Assembly: GCF_014287775.1 (NCBI RefSeq)
Contig: NZ_JACOOZ010000006.1
Coordinates: 124,001-188,000 of the forward strand
Length of the DNA: 64,000 nt
DNA from: Eubacterium_G segne
Lineage (GTDB): Bacteria; Bacillota; Clostridia; Lachnospirales; Lachnospiraceae
Direction of reading: 5' to 3'
The position numbers were made by a program, and so were the translations under genes. The notes under the pieces were generated by a model. It was given only the letters and a program-made list of their open reading frames with translations. It was not told the origin of the DNA and did no database searches. Positions 33,266 to 42,090 of this stretch are shown here, piece by piece; within the stretch, counting starts at the first letter, position 1, and the number at the start of each line of letters is the position of its first letter.

Positions 33266-34438
33266 ATGTCAACAGTATATTTGTGTATAGGAACACCAAA
33301 AACAGGAACTACAGCTCTTCAAAGCTTTATGAGAGAAAACGAAAAATTGTTAAATGAGCAGGGTTATGCATTCCCACAGTTAAATATTGGACTTAAGGGG
33401 ATCTTTCGTGATAGAAATGCACATTTTTTAGTTAATTATATTACTCAGGATAATAATGATGAGCATAAATTAAAGCAGAAGGAGTTAAATGAAAAAGCAT
33501 ATGGGGAATTAGAAAAGTGCGGGAAAAAATTTGAAAATATTATTTTGTCTGATGAACAAATCTGGTACAGATGCAATTATGAGGAAAAATTTTGGGAGAG
33601 ATTAAAAGAAGATTTTGGAAAAATTGATTGCAAGGTTAAGGTTGTTGTTTATTTAAGACGGCAGGATATGATTGTTCAGTCTTTATGGAATCAGCTTATA
33701 AAAATGCACAGACGTAAAATACATACATTTGAAGAAAGTCTGGAAATAAATGATTATGATTATTTTCCGTTAGACTATTTTAAACAATTAAAAAATATTG
33801 AGGAACATATAGGAAAAGATAACCTTATTGTAAGAGTTTATGAGAAAAAACAGCTAAAAAATCAGTCATTATATGAAGATTATTTTGATATTATGGGAGT
33901 TAAGCTTAATGAAAAATTTACTTATAATCAGGTTGCAGGAAACGTGGGACTTACAGGAAATTATATAGAAATTAAAAGAATTATAAATGGGGTTACTGAT
34001 TATAGGGAAATGGAGGATTTTTTATGCAGACCTATTATTAATGCCAGCATATATGGAAATAGTATTGAACCACAAAAAAAGGTAAGCTTTTTTTCTTATG
34101 ATGAGCAGATTGAATTTTTAAATAAATACGAAAAAAGTAACAACCAAGTGGCAAAATATTATTTAAATAAAAATACAGGGCTTTTTGAAGAAGAAATAAA
34201 GGAATTTCCAAAGTGGAAAGTGGACAATAAAAAAATGTACCGTGATGTAATAATTTCCATGACAGAAGTTTTTTGCAGACAACAGCAACAGATACAGGAT
34301 TTACAAAACAAATATAATGAAATTTCAGATATAAGAAAGAAGTTAGATGAAGAGAAAAGAAGGTTAGAATCTGTGTATAACAGTGCCATATTCAGATTAT
34401 ATAGAAAAATAAGATATATGGTAAAAAAACAAAAATAA
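33266..34438 (+). CDS. Sulfotransferase-like protein with C-terminal coiled coil
   Basis: A 390-residue protein that opens with the PAPS-binding loop IGTPKTGTTALQSFM, followed by YAFPQL and a VVVYLRRQDMIVQS segment that fits the 3'-phosphate-binding motif of sulfotransferases. The C-terminal 70 residues form a coiled coil (QQQQIQDLQNKYNE...) and end in SVYNSAIFRLYRKIRY, a tail common in cell-surface glycan enzymes. The acceptor is therefore more likely a glycan than a small molecule, though this is inference. GGAGG precedes the ATG. It closes the cysD operon. Confidence 0.8.
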   Translation: MSTVYLCIGTPKTGTTALQSFMRENEKLLNEQGYAFPQLNIGLKGIFRDRNAHFLVNYITQDNNDEHKLKQKELNEKAYGELEKCGKKFENIILSDEQIWYRCNYEEKFWERLKEDFGKIDCKVKVVVYLRRQDMIVQSLWNQLIKMHRRKIHTFEESLEINDYDYFPLDYFKQLKNIEEHIGKDNLIVRVYEKKQLKNQSLYEDYFDIMGVKLNEKFTYNQVAGNVGLTGNYIEIKRIINGVTDYREMEDFLCRPIINASIYGNSIEPQKKVSFFSYDEQIEFLNKYEKSNNQVAKYYLNKNTGLFEEEIKEFPKWKVDNKKMYRDVIISMTEVFCRQQQQIQDLQNKYNEISDIRKKLDEEKRRLESVYNSAIFRLYRKIRYMVKKQK

Positions 34439-34442
34439 CATT

Positions 34443-34481
34443 AAAAGAGGGGATGTCATAAAAAGTGAACATCCCCTTTTA
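34443..34481. terminator. Terminator of the sulfation operon, shared with the convergent aminotransferase
   Basis: AAAAGAGGGGATGT (34443-34456) pairs with ACATCCCCTTTT (34469-34480), one base bulged, with T- and A-rich flanks. Confidence 0.8.
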
Positions 34482-34507
34482 AATATTATTAATGGTAAAG
34501 CAGTAAA

Positions 34508-35725
34508 TTACTTTTGCTTATAAGTTGCTAAGAAGTCCTTCATGGCATCCATGGAATTTTTTAAATCATCAATGCATGGAAGGTAAACAATTCTAAAGTG
34601 GTCAGGTGTTTCCCAGTGGAAACCACCCCCATGGGTAATAAGAATTTTCTTTTCCTTAAGCAAATCAAGAGAGAATTGCTCATCATTTGTGATGTTAAAC
34701 TTCTTAATGTCTAGTTTAGGGAAAATATAAAATGCAGCCTTAGGTTTGTAGGCTGAAAGCCCCGGAATATCCTGTATCGCATTATATATGTATTCTCTTT
34801 GTTCATAAATTCTACCACCTGGTGCTACCATTTCCCTGGCATCTTCAAGATTAGCCAAAGCAGTAGGAATAAGGGACTGGGCAGGTACGTTAGAACATAA
34901 ACGCATAGAAGACAAAAGATTAATTCCTTCTATATAACCCTTAGCCTTAGACTTGTCACCGCAAAGGCACATCCATCCACATCTGTATCCTGCAATAAGA
35001 TGGGATTTTGATAAACCGTTAAATGAAACAGTAAGTAAATCAGGTGCCAGCGAAGAAAGGGCAACATGCTCTTCCCCATCCATTACCAGACGGTCATATA
35101 TTTCATCAGCAAACAAAATTAATTCATGCTCTCTTGCAAGTTCAACAATCTGTTGTAAAACTTCCTTAGAATAAAGGGCACCAGTAGGGTTGTTAGGGTT
35201 AATAACAACAATTGCCTTGGTTTTGTCTGTGATTTTTCTCTTCATATCCTCAATATCAGGAAACCATTCAGACTGCTCATCGCAAATATAGTGAACTGCA
35301 GTTCCCCCTGCTAAAGTAACTGAAGCTGTCCATAAAGGATAATCAGGAGAAGGAACTAAAACTTCATCACCATTATTTAAAAGTCCCTGCATAGACAAGG
35401 TTATAAGTTCACTTACACCGTTACCTGTATAAATATCATTTATAGTAACATTAGGCATGTTTTTCTTTTGGCAATATGAAAGAATTGCCTCTCTGGCTGA
35501 AAAAAGCCCCTTTGAATCTGAATAACCTTCAGTAAGAGTAAGGTTTTCAGACATTTTATCTATAATTGCCTCTGGCGCTTCAAAGCCAAAAGGAGCAGGA
35601 TTGCCAATATTTAATTTGATAATTTTTTCACCCTGGGCAATCATTTTGTTAGCCTCGTCCATAACAGGACCTCTGATATCGTAACATACATTGTCAAGCT
35701 TTGTTGATTTTTCAAATGTTCTCAT
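34508..35725 (-). CDS. Alanine-type aminotransferase (class I/II, AlaA-like)
   Basis: PLP enzyme of 405 residues close to the AlaA/AlaT group, which makes alanine from pyruvate and glutamate. The N-terminus reads YDIRGPVMDEANKM, followed by LNIGNPAPFGF, INPNNPTGALYS, FADEIYDRLVM and the PLP-lysine segment FNGLSKSHLIAGYRCGW. It is transcribed through a T-box leader whose specifier codon looks like GCA (Ala), which supports a role in alanine supply. It is convergent with the sulfotransferase gene. Confidence 0.88.
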   Translation of the reverse strand: MRTFEKSTKLDNVCYDIRGPVMDEANKMIAQGEKIIKLNIGNPAPFGFEAPEAIIDKMSENLTLTEGYSDSKGLFSAREAILSYCQKKNMPNVTINDIYTGNGVSELITLSMQGLLNNGDEVLVPSPDYPLWTASVTLAGGTAVHYICDEQSEWFPDIEDMKRKITDKTKAIVVINPNNPTGALYSKEVLQQIVELAREHELILFADEIYDRLVMDGEEHVALSSLAPDLLTVSFNGLSKSHLIAGYRCGWMCLCGDKSKAKGYIEGINLLSSMRLCSNVPAQSLIPTALANLEDAREMVAPGGRIYEQREYIYNAIQDIPGLSAYKPKAAFYIFPKLDIKKFNITNDEQFSLDLLKEKKILITHGGGFHWETPDHFRIVYLPCIDDLKNSMDAMKDFLATYKQK

Positions 35726-35740
35726 TTACTTCACCTCTCA

Positions 35741-36005
35741 AAAAAAATACCCTAAGCGAAAACGCTTAGGGCGAATAATCAAATCCGTGTTACCACCTAA
35801 ATTCAGGATTAAACCTGCACTCAGTCATCACAATTATGATGAATCCCTGTAACGTGGGAAAACGTCAGAAACTAATAAGATAAAATCTGTTCGTAACTGC
35901 TGCTTAGGAACTGCTTCAAAACAAACCGTGTAAGAATTTTCACCAGCCATTCTCTCTCTGAAACCGTGAATGAGTTTACTATTTTCCGTCACTGCATTTA
36001 AATAT
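35741..36005 (-). promoter_or_regulatory. T-box riboswitch controlling the aminotransferase gene
   Basis: On the minus strand the leader shows the stem I elements (AGAGAG, GGCTGGTG), a specifier region GAA-GCA-GTTCC with candidate codon GCA at 35912-35914, and the T-box core AGGTGGTAACACGG. It ends in a terminator, CCCTAAGCG-TTTT-CGCTTAGGG (35750-35771) plus a T-run. Uncharged tRNA would pair with the specifier and T-box and prevent termination. A GCA specifier would mean tRNA-Ala; this was read by eye from the motif spacing. Confidence 0.88.
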
Positions 36006-36016
36006 TAACAAAAATA

Positions 36017-36045
36017 ATCATATCCCCATAAGAAATAAAAGTCAA
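36017..36045 (-). promoter_or_regulatory. Sigma-A type promoter for the T-box leader
   Basis: On the minus strand: TTGACT (36040-36045), 17 bases, TATGAT (36017-36022), pointing into the T-box. Confidence 0.75.
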
Positions 36046-36147
36046 TGCTAAATTTAACAATGCAATATTTTTATTCTTTATTTTGTGCTATAATTAGTCA
36101 TGGCTAACGAATTGCCATAATTAATAATATGAGAAAAGTATGTAATT

Positions 36148-37170
36148 ATGAATTTAAAAATAGAAGAGTTAAACTATCTCCTTACAACTAAAAATGAAGA
36201 AGTAACAGACAATCTTAAGAAAAAAGCAAGGGGAATAGCAGATGATATATTTGGTAAAAAAATATATACAAGAGGGCTTATTGAATTTACTAACTACTGT
36301 AAAAACAATTGCTATTATTGTGGAATAAGAAGGGAAAATAAAGGTGCTATCAGATATCGTCTTGACAGGAAGGAAATAATTAACTGTTGTGATAATGGGT
36401 ATCAATTAGGGTTTAGAACTTTTGTGCTACAGGGAGGAGAGGATGCCTATTATACTGATGATGAGGTTTGTGCAATAGTGTCTTCAATAAAGGAAAAATA
36501 TCCGGATTGTGCAGTAACATTGTCCATAGGAGAAAAGAAAAAAGCAAGTTATTTAGCGTTTTTTAATGCCGGTGCAGACAGATATCTTTTAAGACATGAA
36601 ACAGCAGACAAAAAGCATTATGAAAGATTGCATCCAGATGATATGTCTTTTGAAAACAGAAAGAGATGTTTGTATGATTTAAAGGAAATAGGATATCAGA
36701 CAGGGTGTGGATTTATGGTAGGTTCGCCTTATCAGACAATGGAATCCATATATAAGGATTTACGGTTTATTGAGGATTTACAGCCGGAAATGGTGGGAAT
36801 CGGGCCTTTTATTCCACATAAAGACACGGAATTTAAAAATTATAGGGCAGGTTCTCTTGAAATGACCCTTAGACTTTTAAGTATTATAAGAATTATGAAG
36901 CCAGATGTGCTGCTTCCTGCAACTACAGCATTAGGAACCATTCATCCCATGGGTAGGGAAATGGGAATATTAGCAGGAGCTAATGTAGTAATGCCTAATT
37001 TGTCTCCTGTAAATGTAAGAAAAAAATATGCTTTATATGATAACAAAATCTGTACAGGAGAAGAGGTGGCAGAGTGCCGGGGATGCCTTGATGGAAGAAT
37101 AAAAAGCATAGGATATAACATAGTCACTGACAGAGGAGATTATGTTCCAATTAAAAATAAGAAAGTGTGA
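36148..37170 (+). CDS. hydE: [FeFe]-hydrogenase H-cluster maturase HydE (radical SAM)
   Basis: HydE is a radical SAM enzyme that, with HydG and HydF, builds the two-iron part of the hydrogenase H-cluster. The 340 residues have the cluster motif CKNNCYYCGIRREN near residue 51 and the following pattern GFRTFVLQGGEDAYYTD, RHETADKKHYERLHP and GSPYQT. The C-terminal CRGC is a possible accessory cluster site. HydG follows 5 bases downstream and HydF after that. The hydrogenase gene itself is not in the window. Confidence 0.93.
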   Translation: MNLKIEELNYLLTTKNEEVTDNLKKKARGIADDIFGKKIYTRGLIEFTNYCKNNCYYCGIRRENKGAIRYRLDRKEIINCCDNGYQLGFRTFVLQGGEDAYYTDDEVCAIVSSIKEKYPDCAVTLSIGEKKKASYLAFFNAGADRYLLRHETADKKHYERLHPDDMSFENRKRCLYDLKEIGYQTGCGFMVGSPYQTMESIYKDLRFIEDLQPEMVGIGPFIPHKDTEFKNYRAGSLEMTLRLLSIIRIMKPDVLLPATTALGTIHPMGREMGILAGANVVMPNLSPVNVRKKYALYDNKICTGEEVAECRGCLDGRIKSIGYNIVTDRGDYVPIKNKKV

Positions 37171-37175
37171 CATAA

Positions 37176-38597
37176 ATGTATAACGTAAAATCATTAAATG
37201 CAGATGAGTTTATTTCAGATGAAGAAATAAGGGAAACATTAAAATATGCTGATGAAAATAAAAATAATATTAAATTAATTAATGAAATTTTAGGGAAAGC
37301 ATCAAAAAAGAAAGGATTAAATCATAGAGAGGCATCTGTTCTTTTAGCCTGTGACATACCTGAAAAAGTACAGGAAATGTATAAGCTGGCAAATGAAATA
37401 AAGCAGGATTATTACGGAAACAGAATAGTTTTATTTGCTCCACTGTATTTATCAAATTATTGTGTAAACGGGTGTGTTTACTGCCCCTATCATATGAAAA
37501 ATAAGCATATTGCCAGAAAAAAACTGACTCAGGAGGAAATAGTCAAGGAAGTTACCGCATTGCAGGATATGGGACATAAAAGACTTGCCATTGAGGCAGG
37601 AGAAGACCCGGTTAATAATCCTATTGAATATATATTAGAGTGTATTAAAACCATATATGGAATTAAACATAAAAATGGGGCAATACGTCGTGTAAATGTA
37701 AATATTGCAGCTACCACGGTAGAAAATTACAGAAAATTAAAAGAAGCAGAAATCGGAACATATATTTTGTTTCAGGAAACTTATCACAAGAAAAGCTATG
37801 AACAGCTGCATCCTACAGGTCCAAAGCATAATTATAATTACCATACCGAGGCAATGGACAGGGCAATGGAAGGTGGAATTGATGATGTGGGTCTGGGAGT
37901 TTTGTTTGGACTGGAAATGTACCGCTATGAGTTTGCAGGTCTGCTAATGCATGCAGAACACTTAGAGGCAGTGTTTGGTGTGGGGCCTCATACCATTAGC
38001 GTTCCAAGAATAAAAAGAGCTGATGATATTGATCCGGATGTATTTGATAATGGAATAAGTGATGATATTTTTGCCAAAATATGTGCTTTAATAAGAATAT
38101 CAGTTCCTTATACGGGAATGATTATTTCCACAAGGGAAAGTAAGAAGGTAAGAGAAATGGTACTGCCTCTTGGAGTATCACAAATCAGCGGAGGTTCAAG
38201 AACCAGCGTAGGGGGCTATGATAAGCCTGAAATTAAAGAGGAGCTCACCACAGAACAGTTTGATGTAAGTGATACAAGAAGTCTTGATGAAGTAGTAAAC
38301 TGGCTTATAAAGTTAGGATATATTCCAAGCTTTTGTACCGCCTGCTACAGGGAGGGACGAACAGGAGACAGATTTATGGCATTGTGTAAAAATATGCAGA
38401 TACTAAACTGTTGTCATCCTAATGCCCTTATGACTTTAAAGGAATACCTTGAGGATTACGCTAAAGATGATACAAGAGAATTGGGAATGAAACTTATAGA
38501 AGAGGAATTAAAGAAGATTCCTAACGAAAAGGTAAGACAAATTGCTTATAATCATATTCACGATATAGAGGATGGCAAAAGAGATTTCAGATTTTAA
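37176..38597 (+). CDS. hydG: [FeFe]-hydrogenase H-cluster maturase HydG (radical SAM tyrosine lyase)
   Basis: HydG cleaves tyrosine to give the CO and CN ligands of the H-cluster iron. The 473 residues have the radical SAM motif CVNGCVYCPYH near residue 92 and the second, C-terminal cluster motif CTACYREGRTGDRFMALCK near residue 389, which separates HydG from the thiamine enzyme ThiH. It is the middle gene of hydE-hydG-hydF; the weak ribosome site fits coupling to hydE. Confidence 0.95.
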   Translation: MYNVKSLNADEFISDEEIRETLKYADENKNNIKLINEILGKASKKKGLNHREASVLLACDIPEKVQEMYKLANEIKQDYYGNRIVLFAPLYLSNYCVNGCVYCPYHMKNKHIARKKLTQEEIVKEVTALQDMGHKRLAIEAGEDPVNNPIEYILECIKTIYGIKHKNGAIRRVNVNIAATTVENYRKLKEAEIGTYILFQETYHKKSYEQLHPTGPKHNYNYHTEAMDRAMEGGIDDVGLGVLFGLEMYRYEFAGLLMHAEHLEAVFGVGPHTISVPRIKRADDIDPDVFDNGISDDIFAKICALIRISVPYTGMIISTRESKKVREMVLPLGVSQISGGSRTSVGGYDKPEIKEELTTEQFDVSDTRSLDEVVNWLIKLGYIPSFCTACYREGRTGDRFMALCKNMQILNCCHPNALMTLKEYLEDYAKDDTRELGMKLIEEELKKIPNEKVRQIAYNHIHDIEDGKRDFRF

Positions 38598-38615
38598 GGA
38601 ATTAATGGAGGAAAA

Positions 38616-39821
38616 ATGACTTTAAACAGTACACCGTCAGCTAACAGGATTCACATAGGAGTTTTTGGACGAACCAATTCAGGAAAGTCATCATTTATTA
38701 ATGCATTTTCAGGGCAGAATGTATCTATAACGGCAAATGTAGCAGGAACAACTACTGATCCGATTTACAAACCAATGGAAATTAATCCCATTGGTCCCTG
38801 TGTCATAATAGATACTGCCGGTCTTGATGATAAAAGTGAATTAGGAAAAAGGAGAATAGAAAAAACGAAATTAGCAGCTGAAAAGTCAGATGTTGCCATA
38901 ATAGTTATTTCTTCGGAAATTAATGATTTTGACAGTTTAAATGATGGTGAGTTTAAGTGGTATAACTATTTTAGAAAAAAAGATACACCGGTAATATTTG
39001 TTATAAATAAAATTGATTTAAATGAAAATACCGGAAATTTAAAGGAATATATAACACATAAAATAAAGGATTGCCTAATTATTGAACTGTCTGCAAAAAC
39101 AAAGGAAGGAATGGGCGATTTTAAAAAATTCTTATTCAGTCTTAGTTTAGAAGAAGAAAGAACCATTACGGGAAATCTGGTAAAAAAGGGAGATATGGTT
39201 TTGCTTGTTATGCCTCAGGATATTCAGGCGCCTAAAGGAAGACTTATTTTGCCTCAGGTTCAGACTATAAGGGAACTTTTAGACAAAAAATGTAAGGCTT
39301 TAAGTGTTACTACAGACCAATATGTGGAAGCACTTGATATGCTAAAAGAGGCACCGAAACTTATAATTACTGATTCACAGGTTTTTGATTATGTGTATGA
39401 AAATAAGCCAAAAGAAAGTCTTCTTACTTCATTTTCGGTTTTATTTGCAGCCCTTAGGGGAGATATTAATTACTATTTGGAAAGTGTAAAGTGTATAGAC
39501 AAGCTGACTGAAAATTCCAAGGTGCTTATAGCGGAATGTTGCAGTCATGCACCTTTAGAAGAAGATATAGGAAGGGAAAAAATACCTAAAATGCTTAAAA
39601 AACGCATAGGAGATAATCTTACTATAGACATTGTAAGTGGAAATGATTTCCCTGAAAATTTGAAAGAGTACGATTTGATAATTCAATGTGGTGCTTGTAT
39701 GTTTAACAGAAAATATGTTATGTCAAGAGTAGAAAGTGCCATAAGTCAGGGAGTACCTATGACAAATTACGGTGTAACCATTGCCTATATAAAAGGAATA
39801 CTGGAAAAAATAGAAGTTTAG
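38616..39821 (+). CDS. hydF: [FeFe]-hydrogenase maturation GTPase HydF
   Basis: HydF is the scaffold that receives the iron precursor from HydE and HydG and passes it to HydA. The 401 residues comprise the GTPase domain (VFGRTNSGKSSFINAF near residue 13, then DTAGLDD and NKID), a dimerisation domain, and the cluster-binding domain with Cys/His ligands in AECCSHAPLEE and IQCGACMFNR. GGAGG precedes the ATG. It is the last of the three maturase genes. Confidence 0.94.
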   Translation: MTLNSTPSANRIHIGVFGRTNSGKSSFINAFSGQNVSITANVAGTTTDPIYKPMEINPIGPCVIIDTAGLDDKSELGKRRIEKTKLAAEKSDVAIIVISSEINDFDSLNDGEFKWYNYFRKKDTPVIFVINKIDLNENTGNLKEYITHKIKDCLIIELSAKTKEGMGDFKKFLFSLSLEEERTITGNLVKKGDMVLLVMPQDIQAPKGRLILPQVQTIRELLDKKCKALSVTTDQYVEALDMLKEAPKLIITDSQVFDYVYENKPKESLLTSFSVLFAALRGDINYYLESVKCIDKLTENSKVLIAECCSHAPLEEDIGREKIPKMLKKRIGDNLTIDIVSGNDFPENLKEYDLIIQCGACMFNRKYVMSRVESAISQGVPMTNYGVTIAYIKGILEKIEV

Positions 39822-39884
39822 TTATATCTTGAAACATTTATGGGAAATGTTATAATTTTATAAAAACATTGGGAGATGATTATA

Positions 39885-40373
39885 ATGAAGCATAATGAAG
39901 ATAAAACAAATGTTATGAGATTATTAGACCAAAAAAAAATTAAGTATAAAATGCACAATTATGCAGATACAGAGGCAATTAGCGGAACAGAGGTAGCTAA
40001 TGCTTTAGGACAGAATCCTGAAATGGTATTTAAAACTTTAGTTACCGTGGGAAAGACAAACAATCACTATGTTTTTTTAGTTCCGGTGGAAAAAGAATTA
40101 GATTTGAAAAAAGCAGCCAAATGTGTAGGGGAAAAGAAAATAGACATGATAAAGTCAAAGGAACTTTTAGGACTTACAGGTTATATTCATGGTGGATGCT
40201 CTCCTATTGGAATGAAAAAGTTTTTCAGAACAACAATTGATGAAACAGCAGGGAATTTTGATACAATAATGTTTAGTGGTGGAAAAATAGGATATCAGGT
40301 AGAAACTTCCATTGAAGAATTAAAAAAAATAATTAAGTTTGAATTAGCAGATATAACCACAGATAATAAATAA
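39885..40373 (+). CDS. ybaK: YbaK/EbsC-type Cys-tRNA(Pro) deacylase
   Basis: Trans-editing enzyme that hydrolyses Cys mischarged onto tRNA-Pro. The 162 residues match the YbaK/ProX fold: KIKYKMHNYAD at the N-terminus, VFKTLVTVG, LVPVEKELDLKKAAK and the GYIHGGCSPIGMKK segment near the catalytic surface. I start at 39885, 10 bases after GGGAG; an in-frame ATG at 39876 is too close to that site. It stands alone between hydF and the SleC-like gene. Confidence 0.9.
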   Translation: MKHNEDKTNVMRLLDQKKIKYKMHNYADTEAISGTEVANALGQNPEMVFKTLVTVGKTNNHYVFLVPVEKELDLKKAAKCVGEKKIDMIKSKELLGLTGYIHGGCSPIGMKKFFRTTIDETAGNFDTIMFSGGKIGYQVETSIEELKKIIKFELADITTDNK

Positions 40374-40421
40374 AAGGAATTATTTTACAGTGCATACATA
40401 TAATGTATAGATTAAATAGGA

Positions 40422-41702
40422 ATGTTTAAGTCTATGTTGATAAAAATGCAGGTTAATACTCAGGATAAGGGAGAATTACAGGTAAACATTGTAGATAGTG
40501 AAAATGCTCCAATAAAGGATGCAAGAGTTATTATCAGAAAACCACGTATTTTGCCGGAGCAGCCAATTAATTCCGGAGACATGATAGAGGAATTAAATAC
40601 GGATATTTCAGGGCAGACACAGGTGGTGGATTTAGATGCCCCTCCTCTTGAATACAGTCTAAATGAGAATAACGAGGAAATGCCTTACGCAAATTACGAT
40701 GTGGAAATTGATGCGCCGGGATATGAAGTGGAAAATGTGGAAAATGTGGAAATTCTACCAAGGTCTTTGGCAATTCAAAATGTGAAATTAAGGAAAACTC
40801 AGGAAGAAAATATTAATATACCTCCTCATACCCTTTATTACGAATATCCTCCAAAGATTCCCGAGGATGAAATAAAGGATGTAGGGGAACCGGGAGAAAT
40901 CGTATTGAGCCGTGTGGTAATACCGGAGTATGTTGTGGTTCACGATGGCGTGCCATCCTCTAATGCAAAGGATTATTATGTAACATATAAAGATTACATT
41001 AAAAATGTGGCATCCTCTGAAATATATGCCACATGGCCTGAGGCAACCTTAGAGGCAAACATTCTGGCAATTATGTCTTTTACATTAAATCGTGTATACA
41101 CAGAGTGGTACAGAAATAAGGGAAAAGACTTTACAATTACATCTTCTACGGCATATGATCAGAAATGGATTAACGGAAGAAATATTTTTGAATCCATAAG
41201 CCGTGTAGTTGATAATATATTTGATCAGTATTTATCATTGCCTGATGTAAGGCAGCCAATCCTTACCCAGTACTGTGATGGCAAAAGGGTAAAATGTCCT
41301 AACTGGTTAAGTCAGTGGGGTTCCTGTAATTTAGGGGAGCAGGGGTATTCCACCTTGGAAATAATCAGAAATTACTACGGAGATGAAATGTATATTAATA
41401 CTGCTGAACAAATATCAGGAATACCGGCATCCTGGCCGGGATATGATTTAACTATAGGAGCCAGTGGACAGAAAGTAAGACAGCTTCAGGAACAGCTAGA
41501 TACAATTGCCCAGGTATATACAGCCATACCACGTTTAGTGGCAGATGGAGTGTATGGAGAAAATACTCAGGCATCAGTAAGGGCTTTTCAGAAGATATTT
41601 GATTTGCCTCAGACAGGAATAACGGATTTTGCCACATGGTATAAAATTTCACAAATATATGTGGGAATAACCAGAATTGCAGAAGGAATTCCAAGAGGAT
41701 AA
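40422..41702 (+). CDS. SleC-like protein with C-terminal peptidoglycan-binding domain
   Basis: A 426-residue protein resembling clostridial SleC, a spore cortex-lytic protein made as an inactive precursor. The N-terminal ~135 residues form beta-rich carboxypeptidase-like repeats (QVNIVDSENAPIKDARV). The middle has ILAIMSFTLNRVYTEWYRNKG and LTQYCDGKRVKCPNWLSQWGS, and a PG_binding_1 domain begins near residue 340 (TIGASGQKVRQLQEQL). I see no signal peptide. The ribosome site is ambiguous: the first ATG is very close to AGGA, and a start at 40434 or 40446 is possible. Confidence 0.7.
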   Translation: MFKSMLIKMQVNTQDKGELQVNIVDSENAPIKDARVIIRKPRILPEQPINSGDMIEELNTDISGQTQVVDLDAPPLEYSLNENNEEMPYANYDVEIDAPGYEVENVENVEILPRSLAIQNVKLRKTQEENINIPPHTLYYEYPPKIPEDEIKDVGEPGEIVLSRVVIPEYVVVHDGVPSSNAKDYYVTYKDYIKNVASSEIYATWPEATLEANILAIMSFTLNRVYTEWYRNKGKDFTITSSTAYDQKWINGRNIFESISRVVDNIFDQYLSLPDVRQPILTQYCDGKRVKCPNWLSQWGSCNLGEQGYSTLEIIRNYYGDEMYINTAEQISGIPASWPGYDLTIGASGQKVRQLQEQLDTIAQVYTAIPRLVADGVYGENTQASVRAFQKIFDLPQTGITDFATWYKISQIYVGITRIAEGIPRG

Positions 41703-41735
41703 ATCATAAAATGTCATAAATTTTAAGGAAACACT

Positions 41736-42050
41736 ATGTTGTACGATAAAGATATAAGGGAACCCCTTTTTGATTTTTTAGATGATATTTATTTAACAAA
41801 CAGAATAATTGAAGAAAAGAAAATGGGATGCTCAAGGGCAGACGTTGTTATGGTTACCCCTTTGGCAATTTACGGTATAGAAATAAAAAGCGATGCAGAT
41901 ACTTACGCAAGGCTGAAACGTCAGGTTAGGGATTATGACAACTTTTATGATTATAATTATGTGGTGGTAGGAACAAGCCACGCATATCATATACAGGAGC
42001 ATGTCCCTGATTACTGGGGAATAATTACCGTGGAACAAAAAAAGCAGTAG
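41736..42050 (+). CDS. Small PD-(D/E)XK-like protein (sce7726/MmcB-like)
   Basis: A 104-residue protein with a nuclease-like core: RADVVMVTPLAIYGIEIKSDADTY carries an Asp and the E-x-K pair of the PD-(D/E)XK fold, and then RQVRDYDNFYDYNYVVVGTSH follows (key part RQVRDYDNFYDY). This looks like the sce7726/MmcB-like group of small putative nucleases with unclear function. It is short and has no methyltransferase or toxin partner. The neighbours are a SleC-like gene and putP. The ATG follows AAGGAAA. Confidence 0.6.
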   Translation: MLYDKDIREPLFDFLDDIYLTNRIIEEKKMGCSRADVVMVTPLAIYGIEIKSDADTYARLKRQVRDYDNFYDYNYVVVGTSHAYHIQEHVPDYWGIITVEQKKQ

Positions 42051-42076
42051 TGCTGGTATTGAAACACTACTGCTTT
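42041..42076. terminator. Bidirectional terminator between the small nuclease-like gene and putP
   Basis: AAAGCAGTAGTG (42041-42052) pairs perfectly with CACTACTGCTTT (42065-42076). The left arm contains the TAG stop. Confidence 0.8.
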
Positions 42077-42090
42077 AAGTTTATAAGCTA

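Larger units (their letters stand above)
35726..36147. other. Divergent regulatory region, T-box leader (minus) and hydE upstream region (plus)
   Basis: About 420 bases without a gene. The minus strand holds the T-box leader and its promoter. The plus strand holds a TGCTATAAT extended -10 near 36087-36095, about 50 bases before hydE, but no convincing -35. Confidence 0.7.
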
